In this document: piece after piece, positions 55,639 through 63,218 of the stretch
Layout: each line of letters starts with the position of its first letter
How positions within the stretch are numbered: the first letter of the stretch is position 1
Assembly: GCF_038066715.1 (NCBI RefSeq)
Contig: NZ_JBBUKT010000012.1
Location: forward strand, 1 to 64,000
DNA length: 64,000 nucleotides
Origin: Luteolibacter sp. Y139
Lineage (GTDB): Bacteria; Verrucomicrobiota; Verrucomicrobiia; Verrucomicrobiales; Akkermansiaceae
Direction: 5' to 3'
Notes under the pieces: model-generated
The model's input: the letters and a program-made list of their open reading frames with translations, nothing else
What the model was told of the DNA's origin: nothing
Databases searched by the model: none
Program-made: the position numbers and the translations under genes

Positions 55639-56760
55639 ATGACGCTCGACGAGCTCGGATGGGATGAAAACTTCGCCGCTGCCTTCGCCCCCTACCGGGC
55701 GAAAGGGTGGTTTCCCGCGCGCTTGATTCGCGAGACGACGATCAATTACTCGGCCTTCGTTGCGGAAGACCCGGAGGATGTGGAGGAGATCGACTGCGTT
55801 CTTTCCGGCAAGGTCTGGCACGATGCGGAGAGCGACGCGGATTTGCCGGCTGTGGGCGATTGGGTCGCTGTGGAGCTTGGCGGGGAGAACGAGGATCATG
55901 TGATCCGCGCGCATTTGCCGCGCCGCTCGTGCTTTTCGCGGAAGATGCCGGGCAAGAGCGTGGAGGAGCAGGTCATTGGCGCAAATGTCGATGTGGTGGC
56001 CGTGGTGACTGACTCCGGTGCGGATCACAATCCGCGGCGGATGGAGCGCTACTTCGCACTGATCGGTCGCAGCGGCGCGAAGGCCGTGGTGCTGGTCAAC
56101 AAATCCGACCTCTGTCCCGCGGAGCACAATGAAGCCTGCGCTGCCGAACTGCGAGCGCTGGCTCCGGATGCCGACATCCACATCACGAGTGCGCTGACTG
56201 GCCAAGGCCTGGAAGTGCTTCAGTCCTATCTGAAGGACGGAATTACGATGTGCGTCGTAGGTTCATCCGGCGTTGGCAAGTCAACGCTGGTCAATCAGCT
56301 CTACGGCGAGGAATGGCAGTGGACCAGCGAGGTCAATGAGGTGACCGGCAAGGGCCGCCACACCACCACCTCGCGCGAACTCGTACCGCTGCCGGAGGGC
56401 GGCATGCTCATCGACAATCCCGGGATGCGGGAGATCCAGATGTGGACCGATGAGAAGACCTTGCGCGATAGCTTCGCCGACGTCGAGGCGATGGGACACG
56501 AGTGCCGCTTCGCCGACTGCAAGCATGGCAATGACAAGGGCTGCGCGATCCGCGCGGCGGTCGAGGCAGGCACGCTGGATCTGCATCGCTTGGAGAGCTT
56601 TCTGAATTTGGAAGACGAGATCGAGAAGCTCCGTCGTCAGATCAAGAAGCGGCAGATGACGGTCGAGCGCTGGGCCAAGCGCAGTCACCGGGTGAAGGCC
56701 CGCAATTTGGAAGACCGCATCCAGCTTGAGAAGGACGAGCGTGGGGAGTGGGAACGGTGA
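55639..56760 (+). CDS. rsgA: Ribosome small-subunit-dependent GTPase RsgA
   Basis: 373 residues from the ATG at 55639. It helps the late maturation of the 30S subunit. Order: N-terminal OB-type domain (about 35-115), circularly permuted GTPase with NKSD (154-157, G4) before GSSGVGKST (208-216, G1) and DNPG (259-262, G3), then a zinc motif C289-C294-H296-C302 (ECRFADCKHGNDKGC), and a basic C-terminal helix. The G4-G1-G3 order is the family's hallmark. The gene is 46 bp behind the maltoporin gene. Confidence 0.96.
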   Translation: MTLDELGWDENFAAAFAPYRAKGWFPARLIRETTINYSAFVAEDPEDVEEIDCVLSGKVWHDAESDADLPAVGDWVAVELGGENEDHVIRAHLPRRSCFSRKMPGKSVEEQVIGANVDVVAVVTDSGADHNPRRMERYFALIGRSGAKAVVLVNKSDLCPAEHNEACAAELRALAPDADIHITSALTGQGLEVLQSYLKDGITMCVVGSSGVGKSTLVNQLYGEEWQWTSEVNEVTGKGRHTTTSRELVPLPEGGMLIDNPGMREIQMWTDEKTLRDSFADVEAMGHECRFADCKHGNDKGCAIRAAVEAGTLDLHRLESFLNLEDEIEKLRRQIKKRQMTVERWAKRSHRVKARNLEDRIQLEKDERGEWER

Positions 56761-56785
56761 GTCTCTCTCTTATTTATCTCACCTC

Positions 56786-57100
56786 ATGGACCCGAAAAAA
56801 CGCTACTATGAGGATTCGAGTGTAGCATTCTGGGCCGTCGGGATTCTTCTCTGTGTATGGTCGGCATGGGCCAGCGGATACACGGCGTTGTGGGGTGGCA
56901 AGGCGGCCGGACTATCGCAAGATTCGTGGAATTGGCAGGACATTCCATTCCATATCTATGGATGGATCGGGGGCTTCATCGTCAGCCTCGGACTCCTTAT
57001 TGCCATTCGTAAGACGACTCCCAGGTTTATCGCGGTTCTACTGGTCCCGCTGCTCGCCTTTGGCGTCGGCCTGGCCGGCCAGGCGATCGAGAACCACTAG
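56786..57100 (+). CDS. Small three-segment membrane protein, unknown
   Basis: 104 residues from the ATG at 56786. Three hydrophobic segments at about 13-32, 56-74 and 81-100. The N-terminus is charged (DPKKRYYEDSS). No family is recognised. It starts 25 bp after rsgA and ends 17 bp before the DUF1801 gene, so all three may be one transcript. GC content is a little lower than that of its neighbours. Confidence 0.65.
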   Translation: MDPKKRYYEDSSVAFWAVGILLCVWSAWASGYTALWGGKAAGLSQDSWNWQDIPFHIYGWIGGFIVSLGLLIAIRKTTPRFIAVLLVPLLAFGVGLAGQAIENH

Positions 57101-57117
57101 AAAAATCGAATTCAGCC

Positions 57118-57477
57118 ATGGGCAAGCAACCGGCACCCGAGTCCATCGACGCTTATCTGGCCTCGCTGTCGCCTGAGGTTCGCGAGGTCCTTGAGACGGT
57201 GCGACGCATCGTGAAGGAAGAGATTCCAGAAGCGACGGAGACCATCGGCTACCAAATGCCTGCGTTCAAGGTGGAGCGGATCTTCTTCTACTTTGCAGCG
57301 TTCAAGAAGCATCTGGGCATTTTCCCGCCGGTGAAGGGTGATGATGCCTTGCTCAGGGAGCTCGCGCCTTATTTGGGGCCGAAGAACAACCTGAAGTTCT
57401 CCTTCGACCAGCCCGTCCCCTACGAGTTGATCCGGCGGGCGGTGAGGACGCTGGCGAAACAATACGCGAGGCGTTGA
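57118..57477 (+). CDS. DUF1801 family protein
   Basis: 119 residues, a single DUF1801 domain: ESIDAYLASLSPEVREVLETV, IPEATETIGYQMPAFKV, FYFAAFKKHLGIFPP, LKFSFDQPVPYELIRRAV. Relatives include bacterial iron-chaperone-like proteins resembling frataxin in fold; the function is unclear. The TGA stop (57475-57477) is at the same time the in-frame stop that opens the reading frame of the following SNF2 helicase gene. Confidence 0.88.
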   Translation: MGKQPAPESIDAYLASLSPEVREVLETVRRIVKEEIPEATETIGYQMPAFKVERIFFYFAAFKKHLGIFPPVKGDDALLRELAPYLGPKNNLKFSFDQPVPYELIRRAVRTLAKQYARR

Positions 57478-57504
57478 TGCGCTTGCCAAGTCGCGGGTTT
57501 TTCC

Positions 57505-60252
57505 CTGACCCTAGGCGCTCACCTGAACAGCTCTCCCGACATCCACTCGTTCTTCGACGACGCGCACTGGCGCGAGCGCTTCGATGAAGAATGCCTGCAA
57601 GCCGGCCAGCGCCTGCGGCCGAAGGTCCGCGAGCTCTCCGGAAGCTGGCCGGGGGATGACAACTTTCTCCTCGAAGCCGATGTGGCCGGGGAGAAGTGCG
57701 AGGTGACACTGTGGTCGAGCGGCGATGGCTGGGACTTCGAAAGCACGTGCTCCTGCGAGATGCGCAGTTTCTGCCCGCATGCCGCGGCGCTGCTCGATGA
57801 GGCGGGCAAGCCGAAGAATGTCTCACGGGTGCTCGATGGCCGGCCTGTCCGCAGCAGCCATTCCGCGCTGCCCTCAGCTATTGGCAATCAGGTCGACCCT
57901 GCGGATCTGCCGCATCTGGAAATCACACCGACGTTTCAGCTCAACGTCATTCGTGAAGAGACCAAGGCCAAGATCGTGGGCCTGCTTCTCCAGGCGCTGA
58001 AGATCCCGGACAATGGGGATTGGGTCGTGGCGCGGCCGGTGGCGATCTACGGTGAGCATCGTATTTCGCTCGGGGGAATTCCCGGGCCGCGTGAGCATCG
58101 CATCGACACGCCCCAAGGACCGCTGGTGATTCGCCGCGACATCGCGGCGGAGATGAATGCGATCCTCTCGCTCCAGCAGGCCGGCCTCGCCAGCCTGGCC
58201 GGGCATTCGCAGTTCCGCTTCCTGCTTGGTCTCGCGGGCAAGGGGAAGTCGGCCGGGGTCAACGAGTCCGGCTTGTGGTTCCCGAATCCCAGCCATGGGG
58301 CGCTTGCGGAGTTCTGGCCGTGGCTGCGCGCCACCGGCGGTCCCATTCTCGAAAGCAGCGGCTGGACCGTCAGCTTCGATGATGAGGTGGGGCACGAGAT
58401 CATCGATCTCGATCCGGACAACTTCGTCTATCAACTGGAAGACGATGGCACCGGTTGGTTCCACCTTTCGGTCGGCTTCGATGTCGCGGGCAAGCGGCTG
58501 GATCTGCTGCCGATCCTCGCGCAGTTGTTAGAGCGTGGTGCGATGGAGACGACGCTGGAGTTTCCCGCGGATGGTCATTTCCTTCATCACCTTGAGGACG
58601 GGCGTGCGCTGCGCCTGCCCGCGGCGCGCATTCGCCGGATCTTGAAACAATTCGCGGCGCTGATCGATCCGCGGCGCTTCAAAGGCTCGAAGCTGAAGCT
58701 TCACCCGCTGGATGCCGCGGCGATCGCGACTTCGGACGAGCTTGGCATTCAGGCTCCCGAGCGGCTCGCCGAACTCGCGAGCAAGCTCACCAATTTCTCC
58801 GGCATCGAGAAGACGGCCCAGCCTGACGGCATCAAGGCGGAGCTGCGCGAGTACCAGATGGCGGGCTTCCGCTGGATGCAGTTCCTCGCGCGCCATGAAC
58901 TGCACGGCATCCTGGCGGATGACATGGGCCTCGGCAAAACGCTGCAGACCATCACCCATATTTTTGCGGAGAAAGAGAGCGGACGTTCACAGGGCAAGCC
59001 GACGCTCGTGATCGCGCCGACCAGCGTGGTGCCGAACTGGCGTGCGGAGGTTACGAAGTTCGCGCCGTCCTTGCGCATCCTGATGTTGGACGGGCCGCAG
59101 CGGAAAAAATACTTCCGCTCGATCCCCTACGCCGACCTCGTGCTAACCTCGTATGCGCTCATCCAGCGCGATATCGAGGCATTGAAGGGTTACACCTTCC
59201 ACCTCGCTGTGCTCGATGAAGCACAGTATGTGAAGAACCCGACGTCAAAGATGGCACAAGCAGTCTGCCAGCTCGATGCTCGTCACCGTCTCTGTCTCTC
59301 TGGCACACCGGTCGAGAACCACCTCGGCGAGCTGTGGAGCTTGATGAAGTTCCTCATGCCCGGCTTTCTCGGTGGGCAGGAGGATTTCAACCGGCGCTTT
59401 CGCAATCCGATCGAAAAGGATGGCGACGAAGATCGCCGTCTCGCGCTCAAGACCCGCGTCGCGCCGCTCATCCTGCGCCGCAACAAGACCGAAGTCGCCA
59501 AGGAGTTGCCGCCGAAGACGATCCTGATCCATCCGGTCGAGCTGAATACCGGGCAGAAGGATCTCTACGAGACGGTGCGTGCCACGATGGACAAGCGCGT
59601 GCGGCAATCGATCGCGATCAAGGGCCTCGAAGGCTCGCGCATGGTGTTCCTCGAAGCGCTGCTCAAGCTCCGCCAAATCTGCTGCGAGCCGAAGCTGCTG
59701 AAGTTCGAAGGCGAATCGAAGCTGGAAGCCGACTCCGCCGGATCCGCCAAACTCGACTACCTCGCCGAGTTGCTTGAGACATTGATCGAGGAAGGCCGCC
59801 GTATCCTGATTTTCTCGCAGTTCACTTCGATGCTCGAACTCATCGAGCAGCTTCTCCAACTACGAAAGACGCCGTACTTGAAGCTCACCGGCGAGTCGAA
59901 GAATCGCGGCGAGCTGGTGGAGAAGTTCCAGACCGGCAACTACCCGGTCTTCCTGATCTCCCTCAAGGCCGGCGGCACCGGCCTCAACCTCACCGCCGCC
60001 GACACCGTCATCCACTACGACCCGTGGTGGAACCCCGCCGCCGAGGCCCAGGCGACCGACCGCGCGTATCGCATCGGTCAGACCCAGCCGGTCTTCGTCC
60101 ACAAGCTCATCTGCCAAGGGACCGTCGAGGAACGCATCCACCAGCTCCAGGCGAAGAAAAGCCAGCTCGCCGACAGCCTCCTCTCCGACGCCGCCCGGGC
60201 CGCGGCACCAGATGAAGGGACTTTGGCCGCGCTGCTTGCGCCGCTGGGATAG
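57505..60252 (+). CDS. SWIM zinc-finger SNF2-type helicase, non-canonical start
   Basis: At least 856 residues from the first standard start (GTG at 57682), but coding sequence clearly continues upstream to about 57505: in frame are ...HLNSSPDIHSFFDDAHWRER and RLRPKVRELSGSWPGDDNFL. Codons between the upstream stop (57475) and 57682 include no ATG, GTG or TTG, only CTG and ATC; 57505 is a CTG. Features: SWIM motif CSCEMRSFCPH, then DDMGLGKTLQ (Walker A), VIAPTSVVPNW, VLDEAQYVKNPTSK (DEAQ), LCLSGTPVENHLGELWSLM, and the C-terminal lobe with FSQFTSMLELIEQLL, AGGTGLNLTAAD, DPWWNPAAEAQATDRAYRIGQ. It probably remodels DNA-protein complexes. The true start is uncertain; the helicase is certain. Confidence 0.88.
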   Translation: MTLGAHLNSSPDIHSFFDDAHWRERFDEECLQAGQRLRPKVRELSGSWPGDDNFLLEADVAGEKCEVTLWSSGDGWDFESTCSCEMRSFCPHAAALLDEAGKPKNVSRVLDGRPVRSSHSALPSAIGNQVDPADLPHLEITPTFQLNVIREETKAKIVGLLLQALKIPDNGDWVVARPVAIYGEHRISLGGIPGPREHRIDTPQGPLVIRRDIAAEMNAILSLQQAGLASLAGHSQFRFLLGLAGKGKSAGVNESGLWFPNPSHGALAEFWPWLRATGGPILESSGWTVSFDDEVGHEIIDLDPDNFVYQLEDDGTGWFHLSVGFDVAGKRLDLLPILAQLLERGAMETTLEFPADGHFLHHLEDGRALRLPAARIRRILKQFAALIDPRRFKGSKLKLHPLDAAAIATSDELGIQAPERLAELASKLTNFSGIEKTAQPDGIKAELREYQMAGFRWMQFLARHELHGILADDMGLGKTLQTITHIFAEKESGRSQGKPTLVIAPTSVVPNWRAEVTKFAPSLRILMLDGPQRKKYFRSIPYADLVLTSYALIQRDIEALKGYTFHLAVLDEAQYVKNPTSKMAQAVCQLDARHRLCLSGTPVENHLGELWSLMKFLMPGFLGGQEDFNRRFRNPIEKDGDEDRRLALKTRVAPLILRRNKTEVAKELPPKTILIHPVELNTGQKDLYETVRATMDKRVRQSIAIKGLEGSRMVFLEALLKLRQICCEPKLLKFEGESKLEADSAGSAKLDYLAELLETLIEEGRRILIFSQFTSMLELIEQLLQLRKTPYLKLTGESKNRGELVEKFQTGNYPVFLISLKAGGTGLNLTAADTVIHYDPWWNPAAEAQATDRAYRIGQTQPVFVHKLICQGTVEERIHQLQAKKSQLADSLLSDAARAAAPDEGTLAALLAPLG

Positions 60253-60255
60253 GAA

Positions 60256-60343
60256 TCAAGACAAGCTTTCATGTCCCTCAGCAGAGGCAACTAGCGCAAT
60301 TCTCAATCAAGATTGAAGAAAACTGTCTTGACGCCATCAAGAC
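60256..60343 (+). promoter_or_regulatory. TCAAGAC-type palindromes upstream of the 60366 gene
   Basis: GTCTTGA (60325-60331) and TCAAGAC (60337-60343) form a perfect inverted repeat with a CGCCA spacer, 22 bp before the gene. TCAAGAC also occurs at 60256-60262, and TCAATC/GATTGA (60303-60316) makes a second palindrome overlapping TCAAGATTG. This looks like a multi-site operator. Confidence 0.55.
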
Positions 60344-60365
60344 TACCGTTAGTCTCCGGCGAAAT

Positions 60366-60935
60366 ATGGACACCTCAGGGAAAGCACTGCTGGAACATTG
60401 GACTTGGGCAGCTTCCAAAGGCTTAATGAATAGCGCTACAGCAGCCAGTCTCAAATCGGCCTCTGCCAAGGTCATTGGCATTCTTGACGATTGGGAGACA
60501 TCCGATGTGAGGAAAATTGACACCGAAGACCTTATACTAAGATTCCAAAATCTCCATGCTCGGGATTTTACGCCATCTAGTCTTGAGACCTATGCCTCGC
60601 GATTCAGGAAGGCAGTCCAACTTTTCAACGACTACGTTTCTAATCCCGCAGGATGGCGGGTTTCTGGAAGGCCTAAGAAAGCTAAGGCCAAAGAGGAGAT
60701 CCGTAAAAATGGCGGCACGAGCGGCACCGACCTACCGCAATCTTCTCCTCCAGGTAATGGAGTCGACGACAAACCTCTACATGGGGAAACTCACCTGATA
60801 AGCTATCCATTTCCTCTACGTCGAGGTTTGACCGTAAAACTTTCTCTTCCTGAAGATCTTACGTCGATCGAGGCGAAGCGACTGGGCGCTTTTTTGATGA
60901 CTCTTTCTAGCGAGTTCATCGTCGAAGGCGATTGA
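60366..60935 (+). CDS. Accessory protein with integrase-like N-terminal helices
   Basis: 189 residues. The N-terminal 100 residues (HWTWAASKGLMNSATAAS, DTEDLILRFQNLHARDFTP, SLETYASRFRKAVQLFNDYV) read like the SAM-like arm of tyrosine recombinases, but the catalytic domain with its RHRY residues is missing. The C-terminal part (about 100-189) is Pro/Gly-rich, then a short beta-type segment (GLTVKLSLPEDLTSIEAKRL) seen in unknown accessory proteins. GC content is well below that of the helicase before it. It stands behind a palindromic operator-like region and starts a small accessory patch. DNA binding is plausible; function not known. Confidence 0.6.
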   Translation: MDTSGKALLEHWTWAASKGLMNSATAASLKSASAKVIGILDDWETSDVRKIDTEDLILRFQNLHARDFTPSSLETYASRFRKAVQLFNDYVSNPAGWRVSGRPKKAKAKEEIRKNGGTSGTDLPQSSPPGNGVDDKPLHGETHLISYPFPLRRGLTVKLSLPEDLTSIEAKRLGAFLMTLSSEFIVEGD

Positions 60936-60959
60936 GCCAAAAAACTACATTGACGAATC

Positions 60960-61487
60960 ATGGCCCAAGGCCGCTACACCATTGAACTTCTCGATCCCGC
61001 CAAGCACCGGCGGGAAGAGTTCGACTGTGGCGTCCCGGTTCTGAGCGATTATCTGAAACGGCGGGCGAATCAGGAGATGAAAGCATTCGCGGCGGCATGC
61101 TATGTAATCGTGCCTGACGACGATCCCGGACGGATCGCTGGATACTACACCTTGTCGGCGACAACGATCGAATTGACGCGTCTTCCCGACACTTTGCGCA
61201 AGAAGCTTCCGAGGTATGATTCCTTGGGAGCCATTTTGGTGGGACGACTTGCCCGCGACTTGGCATTCGCCGCGGAGCGGATTGGCGAGAAGCTGCTCCT
61301 TAGTGCGCTACTCCGATCGTATCGCGAATCGCAGCAGATCGGAGCGGTGGCAGTCGTCGTGGATGCCAAGGACGATCCAGCGGCAGGCTTCTATCAGCGT
61401 TTCGGCTTCCTCCCCTTGGAAGGTTCCCGCTTTTACCTTCCCATGAAGGAGGTTCCGAAATGGAACCCTTCGACAGGCGGAGATTGA
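60960..61487 (+). CDS. GNAT-type toxin-like acetyltransferase (AtaT/TacT class)
   Basis: 175 residues. Recognised by FDCGVPVLSDYLKRRANQEM at the start, YVIVPDDDPGRIAGYYTLSA, GAILVGRLARDLAFAAERIGEKLL (acetyl-CoA loop) and FYQRFGFLPLEGS (conserved Tyr). This is the class of toxins that acetylates the amino acid on charged tRNAs. Normally a DUF1778 antitoxin is encoded directly upstream on the same strand. Here the DUF1778 gene lies downstream on the opposite strand, with 2 nt between the two stop codons. A toxin activity is inferred from the family. Confidence 0.87.
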   Translation: MAQGRYTIELLDPAKHRREEFDCGVPVLSDYLKRRANQEMKAFAAACYVIVPDDDPGRIAGYYTLSATTIELTRLPDTLRKKLPRYDSLGAILVGRLARDLAFAAERIGEKLLLSALLRSYRESQQIGAVAVVVDAKDDPAAGFYQRFGFLPLEGSRFYLPMKEVPKWNPSTGGD

Positions 61488-61489
61488 TA

Positions 61490-61804
61490 TCAAGCCTCCC
61501 TTACCGTTTGACGATAATCTTCGAATGCTTCTTTTACTGCTTTCGGAACCTTGCGTGCCGGCCCCAGTAGCCCCTCGACGAAACGTCGGGAGTCTTCAGC
61601 ATTCAGGCGAATCCGGTCATGTCGTTCCAAGGCCCTCTCTGCCGCATCTCGGGCGTGGGCAACGACAAAAGACGCCACGGATTGTCCAGACAAGGCGGCT
61701 GCCCGCTCAATCGTGCGTTTGTCGTCCGGGCTGACGCGGGCAACAAGACGTTCTGCTTTGGGGGTCTTGGGAGTTGCTCCGGACACGGCGACATTGTGTG
61801 CCAT
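61490..61804 (-). CDS. DUF1778 (TacA-like) antitoxin, tail to tail with its toxin
   Basis: 104 residues. A ribbon-helix-helix N-terminal half (AERLVARVSPDDKRTIERAA, LSGQSVASFVVAHARDAAER) is followed by the toxin-neutralising C-terminal tail (LNAEDSRRFVEGLLG and a basic-acidic end). This is the usual antitoxin of GNAT toxins. Its gene ends 2 nt from the stop of the GNAT gene in convergent orientation, unlike the standard operon. Expression of the antitoxin would therefore depend on its own promoter, upstream of 61804. Confidence 0.87.
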   Translation of the reverse strand: MAHNVAVSGATPKTPKAERLVARVSPDDKRTIERAAALSGQSVASFVVAHARDAAERALERHDRIRLNAEDSRRFVEGLLGPARKVPKAVKEAFEDYRQTVREA

Positions 61805-61900
61805 TTTGTACTACATTTCAAGAAGCTTTGTCCCAGGGGCCAGTCCTCGTGTAATCGAAACTGCTTGGCTGAACCCAAGTGATGCGCTAGCATCTGATGC

Positions 61901-62146
61901 ATGAGAACCACGCTGGATATCGAAGACGACATCCTCCAAGCAGCCAAGGAACTGGCTGCCAAGGAGAAGTCGACGGCTGGCGAGGTGATCTCGCGGTTGG
62001 CCCGGAAAGGATTGCTTTCTCCAGTGAGCCAAATCTCGGTTCAGCAGATGGAGGTTCGCAATGGCGTGCCGGTCTTCCCGGCGAGGCTGGACGAGGTGGT
62101 GACGCTCGATCATGTGGAGCGCTTGATGGATGAGGAGGGCATCTGA
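61901..62146 (+). CDS. vapB: VapB-type antitoxin
   Basis: 81 residues. The N-terminal ribbon-helix-helix (MRTTLDIEDDILQAAKELAA) binds DNA and the C-terminal tail (VRNGVPVFPARLDEVVTLDHV) would cover the toxin. Its stop codon shares one base with the start of vapC (TGATG), the typical coupled arrangement. It is divergent from the DUF1778 gene, with 96 bp between the starts. Confidence 0.9.
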   Translation: MRTTLDIEDDILQAAKELAAKEKSTAGEVISRLARKGLLSPVSQISVQQMEVRNGVPVFPARLDEVVTLDHVERLMDEEGI

Positions 62147-62580
62147 TGCGTGCCCTGCTGGATGTCAACGTGCTGATCGCGCTACTCGATGGCTCTCACG
62201 CGTTTCACGCCAAGGCACATGGGTGGTGGGCTGCACAGTCGGCCAATGGTTGGGCAAGCTGTCCGCTTACCGAAAATGCGGTGGTGCGCATCATGTGCCA
62301 TCCCTCTTACTCCGCAGCCCGTCGCTTCACCGCGGGGGAGATCATTGCGGCTCTCAGTGCTTTTGCCTCGGGAACGAACCATTGCTTCTGGCACGATGAT
62401 CTCAGTTTCCGCGACTCTTCTCTTTTTGATCCGACGAGGATCCACGGCCCGAAACAATTGACCGACCTCTACCTGCTCGCTCTCGCCGTGGCAAACGGCG
62501 GTTGTCTGGCTACCTTCGATCAAGCCATTCCCCTTTCGGTGGTGAAGGGAGCCGGACCAGCGCATTTGATCGTCCTCTAA
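62146..62580 (+). CDS. vapC: VapC-type PIN-domain RNase toxin
   Basis: 144 residues. PIN-domain acidic residues: D6 in LLDVNVLIALLD, E43 in LTENAVVRI, D107 in TDLYLLALA and D125 in LATFD. These ligate the metal for RNA cleavage; in known members the targets are tRNA or rRNA. It is coupled to vapB by a 1-nt overlap. Complete and apparently intact. Confidence 0.92.
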   Translation: MRALLDVNVLIALLDGSHAFHAKAHGWWAAQSANGWASCPLTENAVVRIMCHPSYSAARRFTAGEIIAALSAFASGTNHCFWHDDLSFRDSSLFDPTRIHGPKQLTDLYLLALAVANGGCLATFDQAIPLSVVKGAGPAHLIVL

Positions 62581-62588
62581 CCGACGCG

Positions 62589-63158
62589 ATGGATCAGCAG
62601 TTGTCATTTCCCGGCTTGGAAGCCTCTTCTTCCCGAAAGCATATCGTGTACGCCGCCTTCCTTCCGGATGATCGCGGCATTCGGTCGATATCCGACCACA
62701 GGGGACAGCTCTCGCAAGCGCACGGTCGTCTGGGAAAGCTTGTCCCACTGGAGCAGCTCCACATGAGCTTGGTCTTCGTCGGAGAATTCCATGACCATGT
62801 TCCGGCGAGCGTGATCAAGATGGCCTCGGATGGATGCGAAGCTGCGGCTAACGTACTACCCTTTCCCATCTTGCTCGATGGCATGGTAAGCTGGAGCCAT
62901 CTGGTGATGACGGCCATCGAGAGCCCGGAATTGATCGAGTTCCAAGCGTCGTTGCTGAAATCAATCAGGAATCAAGGCCTTCGCTGCGATGGAAATCCTA
63001 AGTTCAGTCCCCATCTTACCTTGATCCGGGACTCAAGGAAGATCCCGCCTCAGCAAATTGAGCCAATCACGTGGACTGCCTCGGAAATCGTTTTGATCGA
63101 TAGCACGGAGGGCAAACACATTCATCTCGGCCGGTGGCCTTTGTCAGGCGCTCCCTAG
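62589..63158 (+). CDS. 2H phosphoesterase (2'-5' RNA ligase/ThpR-like)
   Basis: 189 residues from the ATG at 62589, 8 bp after vapC. The two histidine motifs are H58-M-S60 in LHMSLVFVG and H141-L-T143 in PHLTLIRDS, spaced as in ThpR/LigT proteins, which open 2',3'-cyclic phosphates on RNA. The 8-bp gap to vapC suggests co-transcription. Such RNA-processing enzymes near a PIN toxin may be linked functionally, but this is inference. Confidence 0.88.
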   Translation: MDQQLSFPGLEASSSRKHIVYAAFLPDDRGIRSISDHRGQLSQAHGRLGKLVPLEQLHMSLVFVGEFHDHVPASVIKMASDGCEAAANVLPFPILLDGMVSWSHLVMTAIESPELIEFQASLLKSIRNQGLRCDGNPKFSPHLTLIRDSRKIPPQQIEPITWTASEIVLIDSTEGKHIHLGRWPLSGAP

Positions 63159-63218
63159 TCCATCGTGACGGCAACGAAGCTCGACGCTTCGCTTGGCGGG
63201 TCCCTAGTTTTCCTGCCG

